Assembly (NCBI RefSeq): GCF_004364345.1
Contig: NZ_SOCA01000001.1
Span: 1,116,001 to 1,180,000, forward strand
DNA: 64,000 nt
From: Prosthecobacter fusiformis
GTDB taxonomy: Bacteria; Verrucomicrobiota; Verrucomicrobiia; Verrucomicrobiales; Verrucomicrobiaceae
Reading direction: 5' to 3'
Both the position numbers and the translations under genes were made by a program. The notes under the pieces are model-generated. The model worked only from the letters and a program-made list of their open reading frames with translations, ran no database searches and was not told the DNA's origin. This document shows positions 62,736-64,000 of the stretch, one piece after another. Each line of letters begins with the position of its first letter. Position 1 is the first letter of the stretch.

Positions 62736-63596
62736 TCAGAAACAACTGATCTGCTCGGGCGTCAGGCCACGGGTGGCTTCGGAGGCTTGGTAGGCCTGAT
62801 ACTTGGGTCTCGGGCGGTTGTTGAAGCCGTTGCTGTTTCCGCTGTAGCTGCTGCCGTTTCCTACGTTTCCGTTACCGCTGTTGCGCGGGGGGCTGGTCCG
62901 CTCCCAGACGAGGCTTTGCCAGCCGTTGGCGATGGAGGCGCGGATGGCTTGAGTGGCGAGGGGTTCGCCGTTGCGCTCGCATTCGGCCAAGGTGTTGCGG
63001 GCGGCGATGGCAGTCCATTGCTTCTGCGGATTCAGCCGGGCCAGGGCGCTGCGATGCTGGCACCACTGGTCCCAGGCTTCGAGGAAGTCTGGGGTGCTCA
63101 AGGCGGTGGGAACGGCCACAGAATCGGCTTCACGAAGGTTTTCCTCGGTGTGCTGACGCCTCGCCGACCTGGGTCGGGCCTCACGCGCGGGAGGAGGCAC
63201 GGGTGTAAGGGCGGGTGGGGAGGATAGGGGAGCGGGGAAAGGAGGGGCGGGAGGGAAAGAGGGGGTAGAATCGGCTGAAACGTGTTTCACTGTTTCATGC
63301 GTTACATGCGTTTCATCGGTCTCAGGCAGGAGAGTGGAAAAGGGCGCGTCATCGGGTAATAATGTTTTGCACTGTTCGACTTCAGAAGGAGGAACCTCTG
63401 AAGGAGAGGCCTGGCGTTTCGCTTCGCGGTGCTTGCGCACACGCTCAGTGGAGGAGGCTGCGGAGGTGCGTCGGTCCAGGAGAGGGCGTACGAGAAAGCC
63501 GCCGCTTTTGGACAGGCGCACCTCACAGCCGTATTCAGCCGCGACCTGGGCGGCGACCTTCAGCAGGGCTGGGAGGTCGAGGGGAAGAGTCAGCAT
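62736..63596 (-). CDS. Phage-type replication protein
   Basis: ATG 63596 (MLTLPLDLPALLKVAAQVAA) gives 286 residues. The first 70 end in STERVRKHREAKRQASPSE, a basic helix seen in phage and plasmid DnaD-like replication proteins. A Pro/Ser-rich linker follows, then a helical domain with FLEAWDQWCQHRSALARLNP and a Gly/Asn-rich disordered tail ending TRGLTPEQISCF. It probably binds the origin or the helicase, with the DnaC-like gene downstream as partner. I am not certain of the family; the ATG at 63641 is an alternative start. Confidence 0.6.
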   Translation of the reverse strand: MLTLPLDLPALLKVAAQVAAEYGCEVRLSKSGGFLVRPLLDRRTSAASSTERVRKHREAKRQASPSEVPPSEVEQCKTLLPDDAPFSTLLPETDETHVTHETVKHVSADSTPSFPPAPPFPAPLSSPPALTPVPPPAREARPRSARRQHTEENLREADSVAVPTALSTPDFLEAWDQWCQHRSALARLNPQKQWTAIAARNTLAECERNGEPLATQAIRASIANGWQSLVWERTSPPRNSGNGNVGNGSSYSGNSNGFNNRPRPKYQAYQASEATRGLTPEQISCF

Positions 63597-64000
63597 GGCG
63601 AAAGCTATTCGGCGCTTTTTGCGGACGCAAGGGAGTGCCACCCCGACTTGGGCTAAGTGGCGAAAAAAGTTTGGGGGGTGTGGGGAGCGAGGGGAGATCC
63701 ATCGTCATTCGGCCAAGGCAGGACGGAACCCCGTTGGGGTTCGCCGGGGAGTCGATGGGGTGGTGGCGTGACCCAGGGTTGTGCCAACCCAGGGCTGAAT
63801 GACGTAAGCCCGTTGGGCTTGAGGAAATGGGGCTGTTCGTGGAAGTGGGAAAGGCGTGAGTTTTCGGGGGGCTTATAGACTTCGATATCTCCCAAACCCC
63901 CACGCCCTGGTGGGCGCAGCTACGTGTGGCTGCTCGCGCCAGCGAGTGGGCGGGTGTTCTCGCTGCTTCGATACCTCCCAAACCTCCACGCCATGGCGGG
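63597..64000. other. Right-edge region with tandem palindromic repeats
   Basis: No gene with recognised features is present; short frames overlap in several phases. From 63880 the sequence holds about one and a half tandem units of the palindromic repeat also found at 62596-62688. The part 63880-63927 (CTTCGATATCTCCCAAAC and so on) is followed by 63922-64000 with nearly the same blocks, running off the window. No CRISPR-like spacing is seen. Confidence 0.6.
63880..64000. repeat. Palindromic repeat, tandem copies at the window edge
   Basis: A unit of about 85 bases contains CTTCGATATCTCCCAAAC, CACGCCCTGGTGGGCG, TACGTGTGGCTG, CTCGCGCCAGCGAG and GGGCGGGTGTTCTCG. A second unit starts at 63966 (CTTCGATACCTCCCAAAC) and is cut by the window end. 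Both hairpins of the internal copy at 62596 are kept. Confidence 0.7.

Noticed and set aside
63880-64000. A CRISPR array
   Set aside because: The repeats are long units with internal hairpins and no regular short spacers, and no cas gene is in the window.

Overview
The window looks like a chromosomal segment of a high-GC, Gram-negative member of the Verrucomicrobiota (Prosthecobacter/Verrucomicrobium-like). This rests on the mix of genes, not on rRNA, of which there is none here. The pointers are a 50-residue small basic protein typical of the PVC group (39742-39894), a Planctomycete/Verrucomicrobia-type ECF sigma factor, secreted Gfo/Idh/MocA and TIM-barrel proteins with twin-arginine-like leaders, a fused cbb3 oxidase subunit I/II, an Omp85 outer-membrane protein and a very long Fn3/Ig surface protein. 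No tRNA, rRNA or CRISPR array was seen.

Layout. 0-2 kb: the tail of an FAD-dependent oxidoreductase, then two small genes that share a duplicated leader and first nine codons. 2-7.7 kb: a tightly overlapping minus-strand operon (MoxR ATPase, membrane protein, ABC ATPase, Omp85 barrel). 7.8-18.8 kb: zeta-toxin-like kinase, TrmH methyltransferase, lipoproteins, a PQQ-like propeller protein, ECF sigma, MsrB, ComEC, a PL10 pectate lyase and a Gfo/Idh/MocA protein. 18.9-24.6 kb: a cbb3 oxidase cluster (small membrane protein, CcoNO, CcoQ, CcoP), an antitoxin with a truncated toxin remnant, then ccsA/hemX-hemA. 24.7-28.1 kb: lipid kinase, nuoE, nuoD, rpsU with a clear terminator.

28.3-36.2 kb is the accessory island and the most interesting part. 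It has a decayed tyrosine recombinase, a 1380-residue protein joining a degenerate N6-methyltransferase-like domain, an HsdS-like target-recognition domain, a beta-sandwich and a STAND/AAA-type ATPase, an overlapping second ATPase gene, and a divergent LysR regulator. Next to it lies an imperfect duplication of about 140 bp that carries a second, decayed copy of the accC 3' end. I do not recognise this architecture as a described system; a DNA-sensing defence role is inference.

36.2-49 kb is mostly housekeeping: accC-accB, an RsuA/RluB pseudouridine synthase with a long repetitive tail, mutS, a decayed IS200-like transposase, an operon ribD-gmhB-antitoxin-PIN toxin-rnhA, a sugar isomerase-like protein and a hybrid histidine kinase. 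49.4-61.4 kb holds surface and envelope genes: a 2122-residue Fn3/Ig protein with an embedded cyclophilin domain, an FG-GAP protein, an L,D-transpeptidase, a TauE/SafE permease, an SGNH hydrolase and an alpha/beta hydrolase. 61.7-63.6 kb carries a helicase-loader-like ATPase and a phage-type replication protein, set among short palindromic repeats that recur elsewhere in the window.
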